Assembly (NCBI RefSeq): GCF_003863365.1
Contig: NZ_RQXT01000002.1
Coordinates: 124,001 to 188,000, forward strand
Source of the DNA: Mesorhizobium tamadayense
Lineage (GTDB): Bacteria > Pseudomonadota > Alphaproteobacteria > Rhizobiales > Rhizobiaceae
Direction: 5' to 3'
DNA: 64,000 nucleotides
Shown here: one piece after another, positions 1 to 8,474 of the stretch
Position numbering within the stretch: position 1 is the first letter of the stretch
Layout: each line of letters opens with the position of its first letter
Translations under genes and position numbers: made by a program
The notes under the pieces: generated by a model
Seen by the model: the letters and a program-made list of their open reading frames with translations, nothing else
Told to the model about the DNA's origin: nothing
The model's database searches: none

Positions 1-2
1 TG

Positions 3-1058
3 GCGCGCTCCTATCTGCGCATCATCTTCGTCGCCGTGCCGATGATGAACCTTTTGTCCTTCGTCATGACGGTGCTGCGCGGCGCCGGCGATTCGCGCAC
101 GCCGTTTGTCTTCATGGCGCTGGCGGTCGTGCTCGACGTCGTCTTGAACCCGCTCTTGATCCGCGGCATCGGCCCCTTCCCCGAGCTCGGCATCGCAGGA
201 TCAGCCACCTCGACGCTGATCGGCCAGACGGTGAGCGTGATCGCCATCCTGATCGTGCTTTATGCGCGCAGGCATCCGCTGCGGCTGGCGGGCAGCGACC
301 TCGCTTTGCTCAAGCCCGATCCGGCGCTTTTGCGCATCGTCGTCTTCAAGGGCATTCCGATGGGCCTGCAGATGATCGTCATCTCGGCCGCGGCATTGAC
401 CGTGATGGGCATCGTCAATTCCTACGGCTCGCGGGTCGCCGCCGCCTACGGCATCGCGGCGCAGCTCTGGACCTACATCCAGATGCCGGCTTTGGCCATC
501 GGCGCCGCCGTCTCCTCGATGGCGGCGCAGAATGTCGGCGCCGGACGCTGGGACCGCATCGGCACGGTCGCCGCTTCGGGGATCGGCTTCAACCTCGTGC
601 TCACCGGCGCGCTAGTGGCGCTGCTGTTGGCCTTCGACAGACCCGTGCTCGGCCTTTTCCTGAGCGGCGACAGCACGGCGATCGACATCGCCGCCCACAT
701 CAACAAGGCGGCGTCCTGGTCCTTCATCCTGTTCGGCATCACCATCGTGCTGTTCGCCACGGTGCGCGCCACTGGTGCGGTCATGCCGCCGCTGATCATC
801 CTGATCATCTCGGTGCTCTTCGTGCGCACCGGCTTTGCCTATTCCATGCGAAGCGTCATCGGCCAGGAGGCGCTGTGGTGGAGTTTTCCGGCGGGCTCGA
901 TCGCCTCGCTGGTGCTGGCGGCCGCGTACTATCGTTTCGGCCGCTGGCGGACCATGCATATGACCGAGGGCAGGCCGGCTGCGGGCGAGCCGCCGGACAC
1001 CGGCCTCGGTGTGCCGCGCCAGCGCGCCCACCTCTCGCCCGAGACGCCGAACGGCTGA
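3..1058 (+). CDS. MATE family efflux transporter, 5' end cut by window edge
   Basis: The reading frame is open from base 3 with no start, so the N-terminal part of the protein lies upstream of the window; 351 residues remain. It is a chain of hydrophobic helices with the small-residue-rich loops typical of the second half of MATE (multidrug and toxin extrusion) cation antiporters, for example VLDVVLNPLLI near the left edge and a repeated pattern of Gly/Ala-rich helices. The last 35 residues are a hydrophilic Pro-rich cytoplasmic tail. MATE proteins export cationic drugs and dyes against Na+ or H+. The substrate cannot be told from sequence. It converges with the MFS gene 24 bases downstream. 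Confidence 0.85.
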   Translation, partial: ARSYLRIIFVAVPMMNLLSFVMTVLRGAGDSRTPFVFMALAVVLDVVLNPLLIRGIGPFPELGIAGSATSTLIGQTVSVIAILIVLYARRHPLRLAGSDLALLKPDPALLRIVVFKGIPMGLQMIVISAAALTVMGIVNSYGSRVAAAYGIAAQLWTYIQMPALAIGAAVSSMAAQNVGAGRWDRIGTVAASGIGFNLVLTGALVALLLAFDRPVLGLFLSGDSTAIDIAAHINKAASWSFILFGITIVLFATVRATGAVMPPLIILIISVLFVRTGFAYSMRSVIGQEALWWSFPAGSIASLVLAAAYYRFGRWRTMHMTEGRPAAGEPPDTGLGVPRQRAHLSPETPNG

Positions 1059-1082
1059 GGACGCACCGTTGGCTGTCTGAAA

Positions 1083-2291
1083 TCACCTCGCGTAGCGTGC
1101 GCCGAACCCCAATGCCACCAGCGAGAAAATCGTGATCATGCCGGCAAAGGCCAGGCTTGCAACGGTCGCGCTCGTCCAACTCGACAGGACGCCGATGCCG
1201 ATCACCGGCAGCGCGTTGCCGCAGAAGCAGCAGACGAAGAAGGCCGACACCACCTCGGCGCGGCGGTCGGCCGGCGCGATCTGGTTCACCACTTGCAGGC
1301 CGCCGCGATAGCCGAAGGCAGCCGCCGCCCCGCATAAGGCGGTGCCTCCGATCATGATGGTCATCGAGGCGAAGACTTGTGCCACAACGATCAGCGCCAC
1401 GGTCGGGATCATCAAGACAAGCGCAGCGAGCATCGTGAAGCGGCTAGACAGTCGCGCCGTCGCCAGGATCGTCGCGGCGGTCACGACCGCCAGCTCGAAG
1501 AACAGTGCGCCGGCCTCGGCATGATCGGTGACGTGCAGCTGCTGGGCCAGAACGCTCGGTGCCAGCGCGGCATAGAAGCCGACGAGAGCCATAGCGCCGA
1601 AGCCGGTCACCGCCGGCGCCACGAACCCAGCGCGAATGCTGTCGGGAACCGAAAGCCGCGGCCGCATTGGGACGTCGGAGAGCCGCCTCCGCTCCGACAC
1701 CGTCTCGCGCGTGCGCCAGATCAGCAGCGTGACCAGCACCAGCAGAGCGAGATGGACGGCGAATGTCAGCCTGAGCGGCCACGGTGCATATTCGGCAAGC
1801 AGTCCCGATGTCAGAGCGCCTAGGCCAAGACCGACGAAGTTGGTGCTGGTTGCAACGATGGCGGCGCGCGACTTGTCCTCGCCTTCGATCAATTCGGCCA
1901 GCCAGGCTGTGCCGGTACCCGCGCCAATCCCGATGCCAAGCCCGCTGAGGATGCGGGCGATGTCGAGCCACGCCAGGTTTTCGGCGAACAGGAAAAACAG
2001 CGCGCTGATCACGGCGACGCCCATTGCCGCGAGCGCAGCCGGACGGCGGCCGATGATGTCCGACAATCGGCCGAAAAACAGCAGCGCCGCCAGGTTGCCG
2101 ACCACATAGACGGCGTAGACCAGCGTCAGCGTGATCTGCGAGAAGCCGAAGGCTTGCTTGTAGATCACGTAAAGCGGCGTCAGCGCGGTGCTGCCGGCAA
2201 AGAGCGCCGCGATCATAGCGGCGACGGCAGCCATCGCGGCTTTGCCGTCGAGTTCATTGTCGCGCGTCATGGCTTGAGCGTGGATGGTCAT
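1083..2291 (-). CDS. MFS transporter
   Basis: A 402-residue protein with about twelve hydrophobic segments. The loop between helices 2 and 3 carries GRLSDIIGRRP, the major facilitator signature, at about residues 60-70. I chose the ATG at 2291 because AGAGG lies six bases before it; the frame stays open further upstream but without a ribosome site. It is probably an inner-membrane proton-linked exporter of small molecules, drug or sugar-efflux type. The substrate is unknown. It is divergent from the TMEM175-like gene, with 147 bases between the two starts that should hold both promoters. Confidence 0.85.
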   Translation of the reverse strand: MTIHAQAMTRDNELDGKAAMAAVAAMIAALFAGSTALTPLYVIYKQAFGFSQITLTLVYAVYVVGNLAALLFFGRLSDIIGRRPAALAAMGVAVISALFFLFAENLAWLDIARILSGLGIGIGAGTGTAWLAELIEGEDKSRAAIVATSTNFVGLGLGALTSGLLAEYAPWPLRLTFAVHLALLVLVTLLIWRTRETVSERRRLSDVPMRPRLSVPDSIRAGFVAPAVTGFGAMALVGFYAALAPSVLAQQLHVTDHAEAGALFFELAVVTAATILATARLSSRFTMLAALVLMIPTVALIVVAQVFASMTIMIGGTALCGAAAAFGYRGGLQVVNQIAPADRRAEVVSAFFVCCFCGNALPVIGIGVLSSWTSATVASLAFAGMITIFSLVALGFGARYAR

Positions 2292-2438
2292 GTCGACCTC
2301 TTTTTCTTTCGGCGAACGCCCGCCCATGCGTTTATTTAGCGAGGCTATTCCCTCCCCAAATCCACTCCTGACAAGTCTGGCAGTATGGCGCTCGATGATT
2401 TCCTCTTCTAACGTTGGCCCATCGACAGTGGAGGAACC

Positions 2439-3014
2439 ATGGGCAAGGGAAGGGTCGAGGCATTCACCGATGGCGTCGTCGCCATCATCATCACCATCAT
2501 GGTGCTGGAGCTGAAAGTGCCGCACGGCGAGGACTTTTCGGCGCTGGCGCCCTTGTGGCCGATCTTCTTCAGCTACGTGCTGTCCTTCATCTATGTCGGC
2601 ATCTACTGGAACAATCTGCACAACATGTTCCACACCGTGCAGCGCGTCGATGGCCGCGTGCTATGGGCGAACTTGCATTTGCTGTTCTGGCTGTCGCTGA
2701 CGCCGGCGACGACCGCCTTCATGGGCGAGAACCATTTCGCGCCGGTGCCCGTCGCCGTTTATGGCGTCGGCCTAGCGCTCTGCGCGTTCGCCTACTACAT
2801 TCTCGTCATCGAGCTGCGCCGTCTGCATGGCGCGGGCACGACCTTTGCCAAGGCAGTAGGCCGTGACCGCAAAGGCAAGATCTCGCTGGCGATCTACATC
2901 GCAGGCGTGCTGCTCACGTTCGTCAACCAGTGGATCGGCGTCGCGCTCTATGTGGCTGTGGCGATGATATGGTTCGTGCCGGATAGGCGCTTCGAACGGC
3001 TCATCGAAAAGTAG
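2439..3014 (+). CDS. TMEM175/DUF1211 family membrane protein (potassium channel-like)
   Basis: A 191-residue integral membrane protein. Residues 5-25 (R-VEAFTDGVVAIIITIMVLE) match the RxxxFSDGxxAI-type motif that opens the first helix of TMEM175/DUF1211 proteins; in characterised members this helix lines a K+ pore. About five to six hydrophobic segments follow, the usual size of a one-repeat bacterial member, which would work as a tetramer. A strong ribosome site (GGAGG) precedes the ATG. The family assignment is firm; K+ transport is inferred from relatives. It ends six bases before the stop of the convergent small gene. Confidence 0.85.
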   Translation: MGKGRVEAFTDGVVAIIITIMVLELKVPHGEDFSALAPLWPIFFSYVLSFIYVGIYWNNLHNMFHTVQRVDGRVLWANLHLLFWLSLTPATTAFMGENHFAPVPVAVYGVGLALCAFAYYILVIELRRLHGAGTTFAKAVGRDRKGKISLAIYIAGVLLTFVNQWIGVALYVAVAMIWFVPDRRFERLIEK

Positions 3015-3020
3015 CGGCTC

Positions 3021-3302
3021 TTACTTCCGCATCGCCTTCAGCTTCTCGGCCGCCGAGGCGGCAAGGTCGGCATAGCGCTCTTCCAGCCGCTCCGCGGCCT
3101 TGATGATGGGAAAGTCATGGCCGAACTTCTCCAGCGCCAGGCGCAGCTTTTCGGCGAAATCCGCCTGTTGTTCCAGCGCCGAAAACAGCGTTTTGACCTG
3201 CATCTCGCTGATATCGGGGTCGGCAAGCATCTTCGGCACATCTTGGCCCATCTGCTCGCCGGTGGCGGTCTGCTCTTTCAGGATTCCGATCCAATCGGTC
3301 AA
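3021..3302 (-). CDS. small conserved hypothetical protein, TTG start
   Basis: The predicted 93-residue acidic, helical, soluble protein starts LTDWIGILKEQ and is rich in Glu, Lys, Ala and Leu (for example EQQADFAEKLRLALEKFG), with no signal peptide or membrane segment. The frame is open upstream to an ATG at 3353, but that ATG lies inside a tandem repeat. The TTG at 3302 has AAAAGGAG about seven bases ahead, so I prefer it. I do not recognise a characterised family. A helical, possibly coiled-coil, cytoplasmic protein is all that can be said. Confidence 0.65.
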   Translation of the reverse strand: MTDWIGILKEQTATGEQMGQDVPKMLADPDISEMQVKTLFSALEQQADFAEKLRLALEKFGHDFPIIKAAERLEERYADLAASAAEKLKAMRK

Positions 3303-3345
3303 TGCCGAGCTCCTTTTCCTTGCAGCATGCGCGGGGGACGCTGTC

Positions 3346-3411
3346 GCGGTCAACCCGTTGCCGCTCTTGCGGTCAACCCGTTGCCGCTCTTGCGGTCAAC
3401 CCGTTGCCGCT
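3346..3411. repeat. 23-bp tandem repeat, 2.9 copies
   Basis: The unit starts GCGGTCAACCCG and is 23 bases long. It occurs perfectly at 3346-3368 and 3369-3391, then for 20 bases from 3392. The array fills the space between the divergent small hypothetical gene and the SDR gene, so copy number would change the distance between their promoters. The perfect identity suggests recent expansion by slippage. Confidence 0.95.
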
Positions 3412-3476
3412 AGCAAGGCTTGTCTCGGCCCTGACCGGCGTTAAGTTCGGCTCGACCCAGAACAAGGACACGGATC

Positions 3477-4343
3477 ATGACCAGCGACGCCGAAATCCAG
3501 ACCGCCCTGCCCGCTTTCGCCTCCGGCAATGTCGCCGTCATCACCGGTGGCGCCAGCGGTATCGGCCTTGCCGCTGCGAAACGATTCGCGGCCATGGGCA
3601 TGAAGACGGTGATCGCCGATATGGGCGGCGTGCGCCTCGACCAGGCCCGGCAGGCTGTGGCCGCTATCGCCGGGGATGATGCCGTTCTCCCAATTCCTAC
3701 CGACGTTTCCGAGGCCGGCGAAGTCGACCGCCTGGCGGAGCTCACCTATGGCGCATTCGGCGCGGTCTCGGTGCTCATGAACAACGCCGGCGTCGGCAAC
3801 AATCCGGGCAAGCCGTGGGAAAACCGTGACGCATGGAAGCGTCTGCTCGACATCAATTTCTGGGGCGTCGTGCATGGCGTCGAGGCCTTCGCGCCGCGCA
3901 TGCTGGCCGCGGGCAGGCCCGGCCTGATCATCAACACAGGCTCCAAGCAAGGCATCACCACGCCGCCCGGCAATCTCGCCTACAATGTCTCCAAGGCCGG
4001 CGTGAAGACATTCACCGAGGGTTTGGCGCACGCACTGCGCAACGAGCCTGGATCGACGATCACGGCGCACCTCTTGATACCGGGCTTCACCTACACCGGC
4101 CTGACCGAAGGCGCGACGGAAAAGCCGGCCGGCGCCTGGACCGGCGAGCAGGTGATCGATTTCATGCCGGCATCGCTCAGGCAGGACGACTTTTACATCC
4201 TTTGCCCGGACAACGAGGTTGCGCGGCCGATGGATGAAAAGCGCATGGCCTGGGCGATCGGCGACATCATCGAAAACCGCCCCGCCCTGTCGCGCTGGCA
4301 TCCGGATCACAAGGACGCGTTCGCGGCCTTTATGAACCGCTAG
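3477..4343 (+). CDS. SDR family NAD(P)-dependent oxidoreductase
   Basis: A 288-residue short-chain dehydrogenase/reductase. The Rossmann nucleotide motif TGGASGIG is at residues 23-30, NNAG at 102-105, and the catalytic Tyr169-xxx-Lys173 in YNVSK, with a Ser in the NTGSKQG stretch just before it. The C-terminal part is longer than in a minimal 250-residue SDR and ends with a segment about asking-temperature hydrophilic loops (DDFYILCPDNEVARP) seen in one SDR subgroup. AAGGA precedes the ATG. The substrate is unknown; it stands alone with no pathway neighbours. Confidence 0.88.
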   Translation: MTSDAEIQTALPAFASGNVAVITGGASGIGLAAAKRFAAMGMKTVIADMGGVRLDQARQAVAAIAGDDAVLPIPTDVSEAGEVDRLAELTYGAFGAVSVLMNNAGVGNNPGKPWENRDAWKRLLDINFWGVVHGVEAFAPRMLAAGRPGLIINTGSKQGITTPPGNLAYNVSKAGVKTFTEGLAHALRNEPGSTITAHLLIPGFTYTGLTEGATEKPAGAWTGEQVIDFMPASLRQDDFYILCPDNEVARPMDEKRMAWAIGDIIENRPALSRWHPDHKDAFAAFMNR

Positions 4344-4424
4344 AGAACCCCGCACGAGCCGAAGGCCCATAGGCTAAACAGGTCCGGTTCTTACTGCGAC
4401 AATCTTTCGTTCGCAAAGGTCGTG

Positions 4425-4455
4425 CCCGAACGACAAGTCGTTCCCGAACGACAAG
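4425..4455. repeat. 13-bp direct repeat, period 18
   Basis: CCCGAACGACAAG is present at 4425-4437 and again at 4443-4455. It lies in the 119-base convergent spacer between the SDR gene and the iron permease-like gene, just past the stop of the latter. No function can be assigned. Confidence 0.8.
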
Positions 4456-4462
4456 GCTGCAC

Positions 4463-4888
4463 TCAAGCGGCGTGTTTTTTGGAGGAGTGTTTTTGCGCGG
4501 CCTTCTTGACGGCCGCCGCGGCTACCTCCCGGTCATGCCGCTTTGCGGCCTTTTCGCATTTTTCGCGGATCTCCTCGACCTCGGATTCGGTCAGATGTTC
4601 GATGCCGATGAAAGTGTTGTGGGCCCGGCTGACCCGGATCAATTCGTCCAGCTTGGTCTGGATGGCCGCGCTGTCACGGTTTTGGGTGTTCTGGATCAGG
4701 AACACCATCAAAAAGGTGACGATCGTAGTCCCGGTGTTGATGACGAGTTGCCAGGTATCCGAGAACCCGAAGATCGGGCCGCTCATTGCCCAAACGACGA
4801 TGACCAAGCAGCACAGGGCAAATGTCGGCGGCATGCCGGCGAGATGCGCTACGGCATTGGCGATCCTGGTGAAAAACTTCTCGATCAT
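4463..4888 (-). CDS. low-affinity iron permease family protein
   Basis: A 141-residue protein with two hydrophobic helices (about residues 18-40 and 47-67) followed by a long charged helix and a Lys/Ala/His-rich tail. The run VINTGTTIVTFLMVFLIQ and the following QNRDSAAIQTKLDEL are characteristic of the iron_permease (PF04120) family. The bacterial members are short relatives of fungal Fet4 and have not been shown to move iron, so transport is an inference. AGGGA sits six bases before the ATG. An inverted repeat (TTCGGCC at 4912-4918 with GGCCGAA at 4928-4934) lies just upstream of the start. Confidence 0.85.
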   Translation of the reverse strand: MIEKFFTRIANAVAHLAGMPPTFALCCLVIVVWAMSGPIFGFSDTWQLVINTGTTIVTFLMVFLIQNTQNRDSAAIQTKLDELIRVSRAHNTFIGIEHLTESEVEEIREKCEKAAKRHDREVAAAAVKKAAQKHSSKKHAA

Positions 4889-5199
4889 CGAAATCCCTGA
4901 ACGGCCAAGGTTTCGGCCCCAAGGTTCGGCCGAAGACTGAATTCAAATCCTGATCAAAAACAAGTGGCGGCCGCTCCCGGTTCCCCGGCGACAGTATTTT
5001 CGCGACTGCACCCGGTACAATTGAACACACGCCAGAAGGGCAGCTCCCGGAAAAAACACCTTATGGGTTTGTTGCCATAGTGCCGGTGCAGGTCAAAAAG
5101 CCTGTTCCTTCCGCTTCACGGCGGTTTACCTCCAGCCCCTTCCGCTGCGCCACCCCCGCATGGCGGAAGGGGTACCGTCTTCCGGAAAATCGTGGAGAA
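4889..5199. other. gene-free spacer, 311 bases
   Basis: This should hold the promoter of the iron permease-like gene on the minus strand. Its right part has an inverted repeat, CCCCTTCCGC at 5136-5145 pairing with GCGGAAGGGG at 5163-5172, which could be the transcription end of the acetyltransferase gene, although no clear U run follows. No coding region or RNA gene was recognised. Confidence 0.5.
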
Positions 5200-5841
5200 T
5201 CAGGGCGCTTCGTTGTCCCAACGATCGAGAAAGGCCTCGATCGGCATCGATTGCATGTCCGGGATCGCCCTGGCGAGTTTTTCCGGCGCCCAGTCCCACC
5301 AGGCGAGGTTCTCGATGCGCGCCGCTGTGGCGGCGGCGAACCTCTGACGCAGGGGTCTGGCCGGAACGCCGGCGACGATCGCGTAAGGCGGCACGTCATG
5401 CGTCACCACCGCGTTGGCGCCGATGACGGCGCCATTGCCGATCGCCACACCAGGCATGACGACGGCGCCATGGCCGATCCAGACATCGTGGCCGATGCTG
5501 ACCGCCTTTGCCTGCCGCCGCTCGCGAAATGCCGCGTCGACGCCAAGCCAGCGGAAATACTCGTTCGGCCGGTAGCTGACCTTGTGCTGGGTCAACCGCT
5601 CGACAGGATGCTCGAGCGCGTTGATGCGGCTGTTGGCGGCGATGGAGCAGAACTTGCCGATCGTCGTGTAGATCGCTTCCGAATGCCGCTCGAAATAGGA
5701 AAAGTCGCCGACCGTCACGTCGCGCAGGATCACCCGCTCGCCTATCGAGGCGTAGCGGCCGAGCTTGCACCCCTTCAGCTCCGCGGTCGGATGAATGCGC
5801 GGCTCGGCATCCTTCGGGACAAGGTGTTCAGGGCGGTCCAT
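5200..5841 (-). CDS. hexapeptide-repeat acetyltransferase (phosphonate-cluster type)
   Basis: A 213-residue left-handed beta-helix acyltransferase. Hexapeptide repeats run through about residues 20-70 and again at 115-160, where VSIGHDVWIGHGAVVMPGV and the following AIGNGAVIGANAVVTHDVP form the classic coil with the catalytic His in IGHGAVV. The C-terminal AWWDWAPEKLARAIPD helix matches the family often found in rhizobial phosphonate operons (phosphonate metabolism transferase hexapeptide family). No phn genes are next to it, so the substrate is open. It is a single gene, and a palindromic repeat lies upstream. Confidence 0.8.
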   Translation of the reverse strand: MDRPEHLVPKDAEPRIHPTAELKGCKLGRYASIGERVILRDVTVGDFSYFERHSEAIYTTIGKFCSIAANSRINALEHPVERLTQHKVSYRPNEYFRWLGVDAAFRERRQAKAVSIGHDVWIGHGAVVMPGVAIGNGAVIGANAVVTHDVPPYAIVAGVPARPLRQRFAAATAARIENLAWWDWAPEKLARAIPDMQSMPIEAFLDRWDNEAP

Positions 5842-5901
5842 GGCGCGGCTTTACGCCCGAGCGATCGGTACCGCAAGCGGGGGCCAATCGTCTGCTTAAA
5901 A

Positions 5902-6004
5902 GCATGTCTCCCGAAAGTGGGAACCGGTTTCGGGACAAAGACATGCGTAAGATCAAAAAGCCTAAAGCGCATGGAGCGAATCTGAAAGATCGCGACGCGC
6001 TCTA
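5902..6004. repeat. Rhizobiales-type palindromic intergenic repeat
   Basis: Two adjacent imperfect hairpins. In the first, GCATGTCTCCCGAAA at 5902 pairs with TTTCGGGACAAAGACATGC ending at 5945. The second runs to about 6004 and contains AAAGCGCATGGAGCG and CGCGACGCGCTCTAG. I recognise the pattern as the mosaic palindromes scattered through Mesorhizobium and Rhizobium intergenic regions. It fills most of the gap between the acetyltransferase and creA. Confidence 0.75.
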
Positions 6005-6017
6005 GGCCTATCGGGGC

Positions 6018-6503
6018 CTATTGCGGCTTGCCCTTCGTCCAAACGACGTTCTGGCCGTAGAGCGGCACGGTGGTCACCGACATCTTCGCCGAGCCGTTCT
6101 GCACCTGGCGCGAATGCGAGAGATAGATCAGGGTCTCGTTCTTCTTGTCGTAGATGCGGTTCACCACCTGCTTCTTCCAGATCAGGCTGAGGCCTTGCTT
6201 AAACACCTCTTCGCCGCCCTCGCTCATATCGATGTCGCCGACGGTGATCGGCCCAGTCTGGCGGCAGGAGATCGAGGAATCGGACGGATCCTCGAACCAG
6301 TTGCCCTTGTGCAGCCGATCGATGATGCTGCGATCGAAATAGGCGACGTGGCAGGTGACGCCGTCGACTTTCGGGTCCTTGATCGCGTCGACCATGATGT
6401 CGTTGCCGACCCAGTCGACGCCGACCTTGCCGACTTCGTCCGCCACCGCAGCGCCACCGCTCAGGGCAAGGCATGCGGCGAATAAGCCGATCACTTTTCG
6501 CAA
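6018..6503 (-). CDS. creA: CreA family periplasmic protein, TTG start
   Basis: A 161-residue secreted protein. With the TTG at 6503 as start, GAGGAGG lies five bases ahead and the N-terminus becomes a clean signal peptide (LRKVIGLFAACLALSGGAAVADE, cleaved near residue 19), which decides the start over the in-frame upstream ATG. The body matches the CreA family, with KVGVDWVGNDI, DGVTCHVAYFDR and a second Cys in SISCRQTGPI forming a probable disulfide. The E. coli homologue lies beside creBCD but its function is not known. It appears to be a single gene. Confidence 0.88.
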   Translation of the reverse strand: MRKVIGLFAACLALSGGAAVADEVGKVGVDWVGNDIMVDAIKDPKVDGVTCHVAYFDRSIIDRLHKGNWFEDPSDSSISCRQTGPITVGDIDMSEGGEEVFKQGLSLIWKKQVVNRIYDKKNETLIYLSHSRQVQNGSAKMSVTTVPLYGQNVVWTKGKPQ

Positions 6504-6739
6504 GGAAGCCTCCTCGGGTTCACGTTTAGCCGATGTCAGGTGGGATAAGACCATGGCATTTGCAAGCCGTTCGGTGATGGTAGTGACGCCAGGCCCGGCG
6601 CAGCGTTCAGAGACGGCTGGTCATCATGCTTGCGGCAACGCGACATCTTTGCGCGCCCGCCGCCAAACCGGTAAGACTGTCGCCGAAACAATCGCACGCC
6701 CGATCCGGCGCGCTGCGACGATCACGACGGATAGCTCTG

Positions 6740-7324
6740 ATGATGCGCTCAATTCTGGTCGGCATTCTCGTCCTGATGGCGGCGGGCATCGGCTGGCTCA
6801 CTTTCGACTGGTATCGGGGCCATTATGGCGGCGAGCCCTACGGCGCGCCGTTCACGCTGATCGACCAAAAAGGCGCGCCCATCACCGAGGCAGCGCTAAA
6901 GGGGCATCCGAGCGTTGTCTTCTTCGGCTTCACCCATTGCCCGGAAGTCTGCCCGACCACGCTGTTCGAACTGGCCGGCTGGCTGAAGACGATGGGCGAC
7001 AGCGGCAAGAACCTCAACGCCTATTTCGTCACGGTGGACCCGGAGCGCGACACGCCGCAGATCATGAATTCCTACGTCAGCAACTTCTCAGACCGCATCA
7101 CCGGCATCACCGGCGATCCGGAAAAGGTGCATGCGATGGCGAAGGCCTTCGGCATCTACTGGAAGAAGGTCGACACCGGCGACGGCGACTACACGATGGA
7201 CCATACGGCCTCCGTGCTGCTGCTCAACGCCAAGGGCGAGTTCGCCGGCACCATCGCCTATGGCGAAAGAGCCGACACCGCCATTGCCAAGCTGAAGCGG
7301 CTTGCGGCGGGCGGCCAAGCATGA
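6740..7324 (+). CDS. SCO1/SenC family copper chaperone-like thioredoxin-fold protein
   Basis: A 194-residue protein with one N-terminal membrane anchor (residues 3-22) and a periplasmic thioredoxin-like domain. The copper-binding Cys67-PEV-Cys71 and His155 (in YTMDHTAS) are all present. SCO proteins deliver copper to the CuA site of cytochrome c oxidase or act as thiol reductases. I chose the ATG at 6740 because the frame further upstream would add a basic, low-complexity N-terminus before the anchor. Its stop lies inside a palindromic repeat. No oxidase genes are nearby. Confidence 0.9.
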   Translation: MMRSILVGILVLMAAGIGWLTFDWYRGHYGGEPYGAPFTLIDQKGAPITEAALKGHPSVVFFGFTHCPEVCPTTLFELAGWLKTMGDSGKNLNAYFVTVDPERDTPQIMNSYVSNFSDRITGITGDPEKVHAMAKAFGIYWKKVDTGDGDYTMDHTASVLLLNAKGEFAGTIAYGERADTAIAKLKRLAAGGQA

Positions 7325-7383
7325 TCCCGAACCGAAGGTTAGCGTGGCAAGAAGTGGGAATCGGTTCGCGGAAATGATCATGC
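7319..7383. repeat. palindromic intergenic repeat overlapping the SCO stop codon
   Basis: GCATGATC at 7319-7326 pairs with GATCATGC at 7376-7383, and inner segments CGAACCGA and TCGGTTCG also pair. The element covers the last codons and stop of the SCO gene and the whole spacer to prmA, so it may act as the transcript end. It looks like the same class of Rhizobiales repeats as the ones at 5902 and 8335. Confidence 0.7.
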
Positions 7384-7402
7384 TTGAACAAGAGTCGCAC
7401 TG

Positions 7403-8275
7403 ATGGGGCAGACCAGGCTCCATTTTACCGCGGGCAAGGCCGAGGCCGACCGCATCTTCGCCGCGCTTGAGGCAGCCTTCGAGGAAGACGGCCTGCCGCT
7501 CGCCTTGCTGGAGGTGGACGAGGCCAACGATATCCACGAGGTATCGGTCTACGCCGATGGCGACGTCGATGCAGTCCAAGCCCGGGTCAACGACGTCCTC
7601 GCGGGTCTCGCCCTGCCTAAGCCGATCGAGCACGAAACGCTCCCCGACATCGACTGGGTGGCGCGCTCGCTTGAAGGACTGAAGCCGGTCCGCGCCGGGC
7701 GTTTCTTTGTTCACGGCGCGCATGATCGCGGCAAGCGTCGCAGCGGCGATCTCGCCATCGAGATCGAGGCGGGCCTTGCCTTCGGCACCGGCCACCACGG
7801 CACCACGGCCGGGTGCCTCGAAATGCTGGAACAGGTGGTGCAGCGCGAACGCCCGCGCAACGCGCTCGACCTCGGAACAGGAAGCGCGGTGCTGGCGATC
7901 GCGCTGGCGAAGCTGGCGCATATCCCGGTGCTGGCGACCGACATCGATCCGGTGGCGGTCAGGGTTGCCGCCGCCAACGCGCGCCTCAACCATGTGAAGA
8001 CGCTCGTCGAGACGGTGACGGCGCCAGGCTTCCATCACCCGATCTTCGCCAGGCACGCACCCTTCGACCTCATCGTCGCCAACATCCTGGCGCGGCCGCT
8101 GATGCGGCTGGCGCCACAGATGGCCAGGCACATCAGTCTGGGTGGCTCGCTGGTGCTCTCCGGCATCCTCGACCGGCAGCGCGACGCGGTGATCTCGGCC
8201 TATGTCGGCCAAGACTTCCGCCATGTCCGCACCTTGCATCGCGAAGGCTGGGTGACAATCCACCTCAAGCGCTGA
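7403..8275 (+). CDS. prmA: ribosomal protein L11 methyltransferase
   Basis: A 290-residue SAM-dependent enzyme that methylates ribosomal protein L11 on several amino groups. An N-terminal substrate-recognition domain (about residues 1-100) is followed by the PrmA hallmark FGTGHHGTT, then SAM motif [11 protein letters not shown] and the catalytic-loop NILARPLM. The length is usual for the family. It lies between SCO and the aminopeptidase gene, a common neighbourhood for prmA in rhizobia (prmA followed by the peptidase). Confidence 0.93.
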   Translation: MGQTRLHFTAGKAEADRIFAALEAAFEEDGLPLALLEVDEANDIHEVSVYADGDVDAVQARVNDVLAGLALPKPIEHETLPDIDWVARSLEGLKPVRAGRFFVHGAHDRGKRRSGDLAIEIEAGLAFGTGHHGTTAGCLEMLEQVVQRERPRNALDLGTGSAVLAIALAKLAHIPVLATDIDPVAVRVAAANARLNHVKTLVETVTAPGFHHPIFARHAPFDLIVANILARPLMRLAPQMARHISLGGSLVLSGILDRQRDAVISAYVGQDFRHVRTLHREGWVTIHLKR

Positions 8276-8334
8276 ACCTGTCTGATCCGACCGTCTGGCC
8301 CTGCCGAAATCGATTCCGGTTTCCAAGGGCATGC

Positions 8335-8441
8335 GCTAGAGCAATTCCAGGAAAAGTGTGAAGCGGTTTTCCGTCCGGAATTGCGTCGAAACAAGGAGAT
8401 GGAGCGGTTTGCCGTTTCCATGAAACGGCGAACCGCTCTAG
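8335..8441. repeat. Rhizobiales-type double-hairpin intergenic repeat
   Basis: The first arm pair is GCAATTCC with GGAATTGC, enclosing GGAAAA and TTTTCC. The second is GAGCGGTTTGCCGTTTC with GAAACGGCGAACCGCTC, an almost perfect long stem. Together they span the spacer between prmA and the peptidase gene. The sequence is a frequent repeat in Mesorhizobium genomes by my recollection; copies should be found genome-wide. Confidence 0.8.
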
Positions 8442-8474
8442 GGTCGCCGCAAGCCATGCGAGGGAGATGCTGCG

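Noticed and set aside
5136..5172. Inverted repeat as a full intrinsic terminator for the acetyltransferase
   Set aside because: The arms pair but no U run follows on the minus strand, so only a possible end is noted in the spacer entry.
7088..8332. Minus-strand frame of 414 codons opposite prmA
   Set aside because: prmA has its family motifs in the plus strand; the antisense frame shows none.
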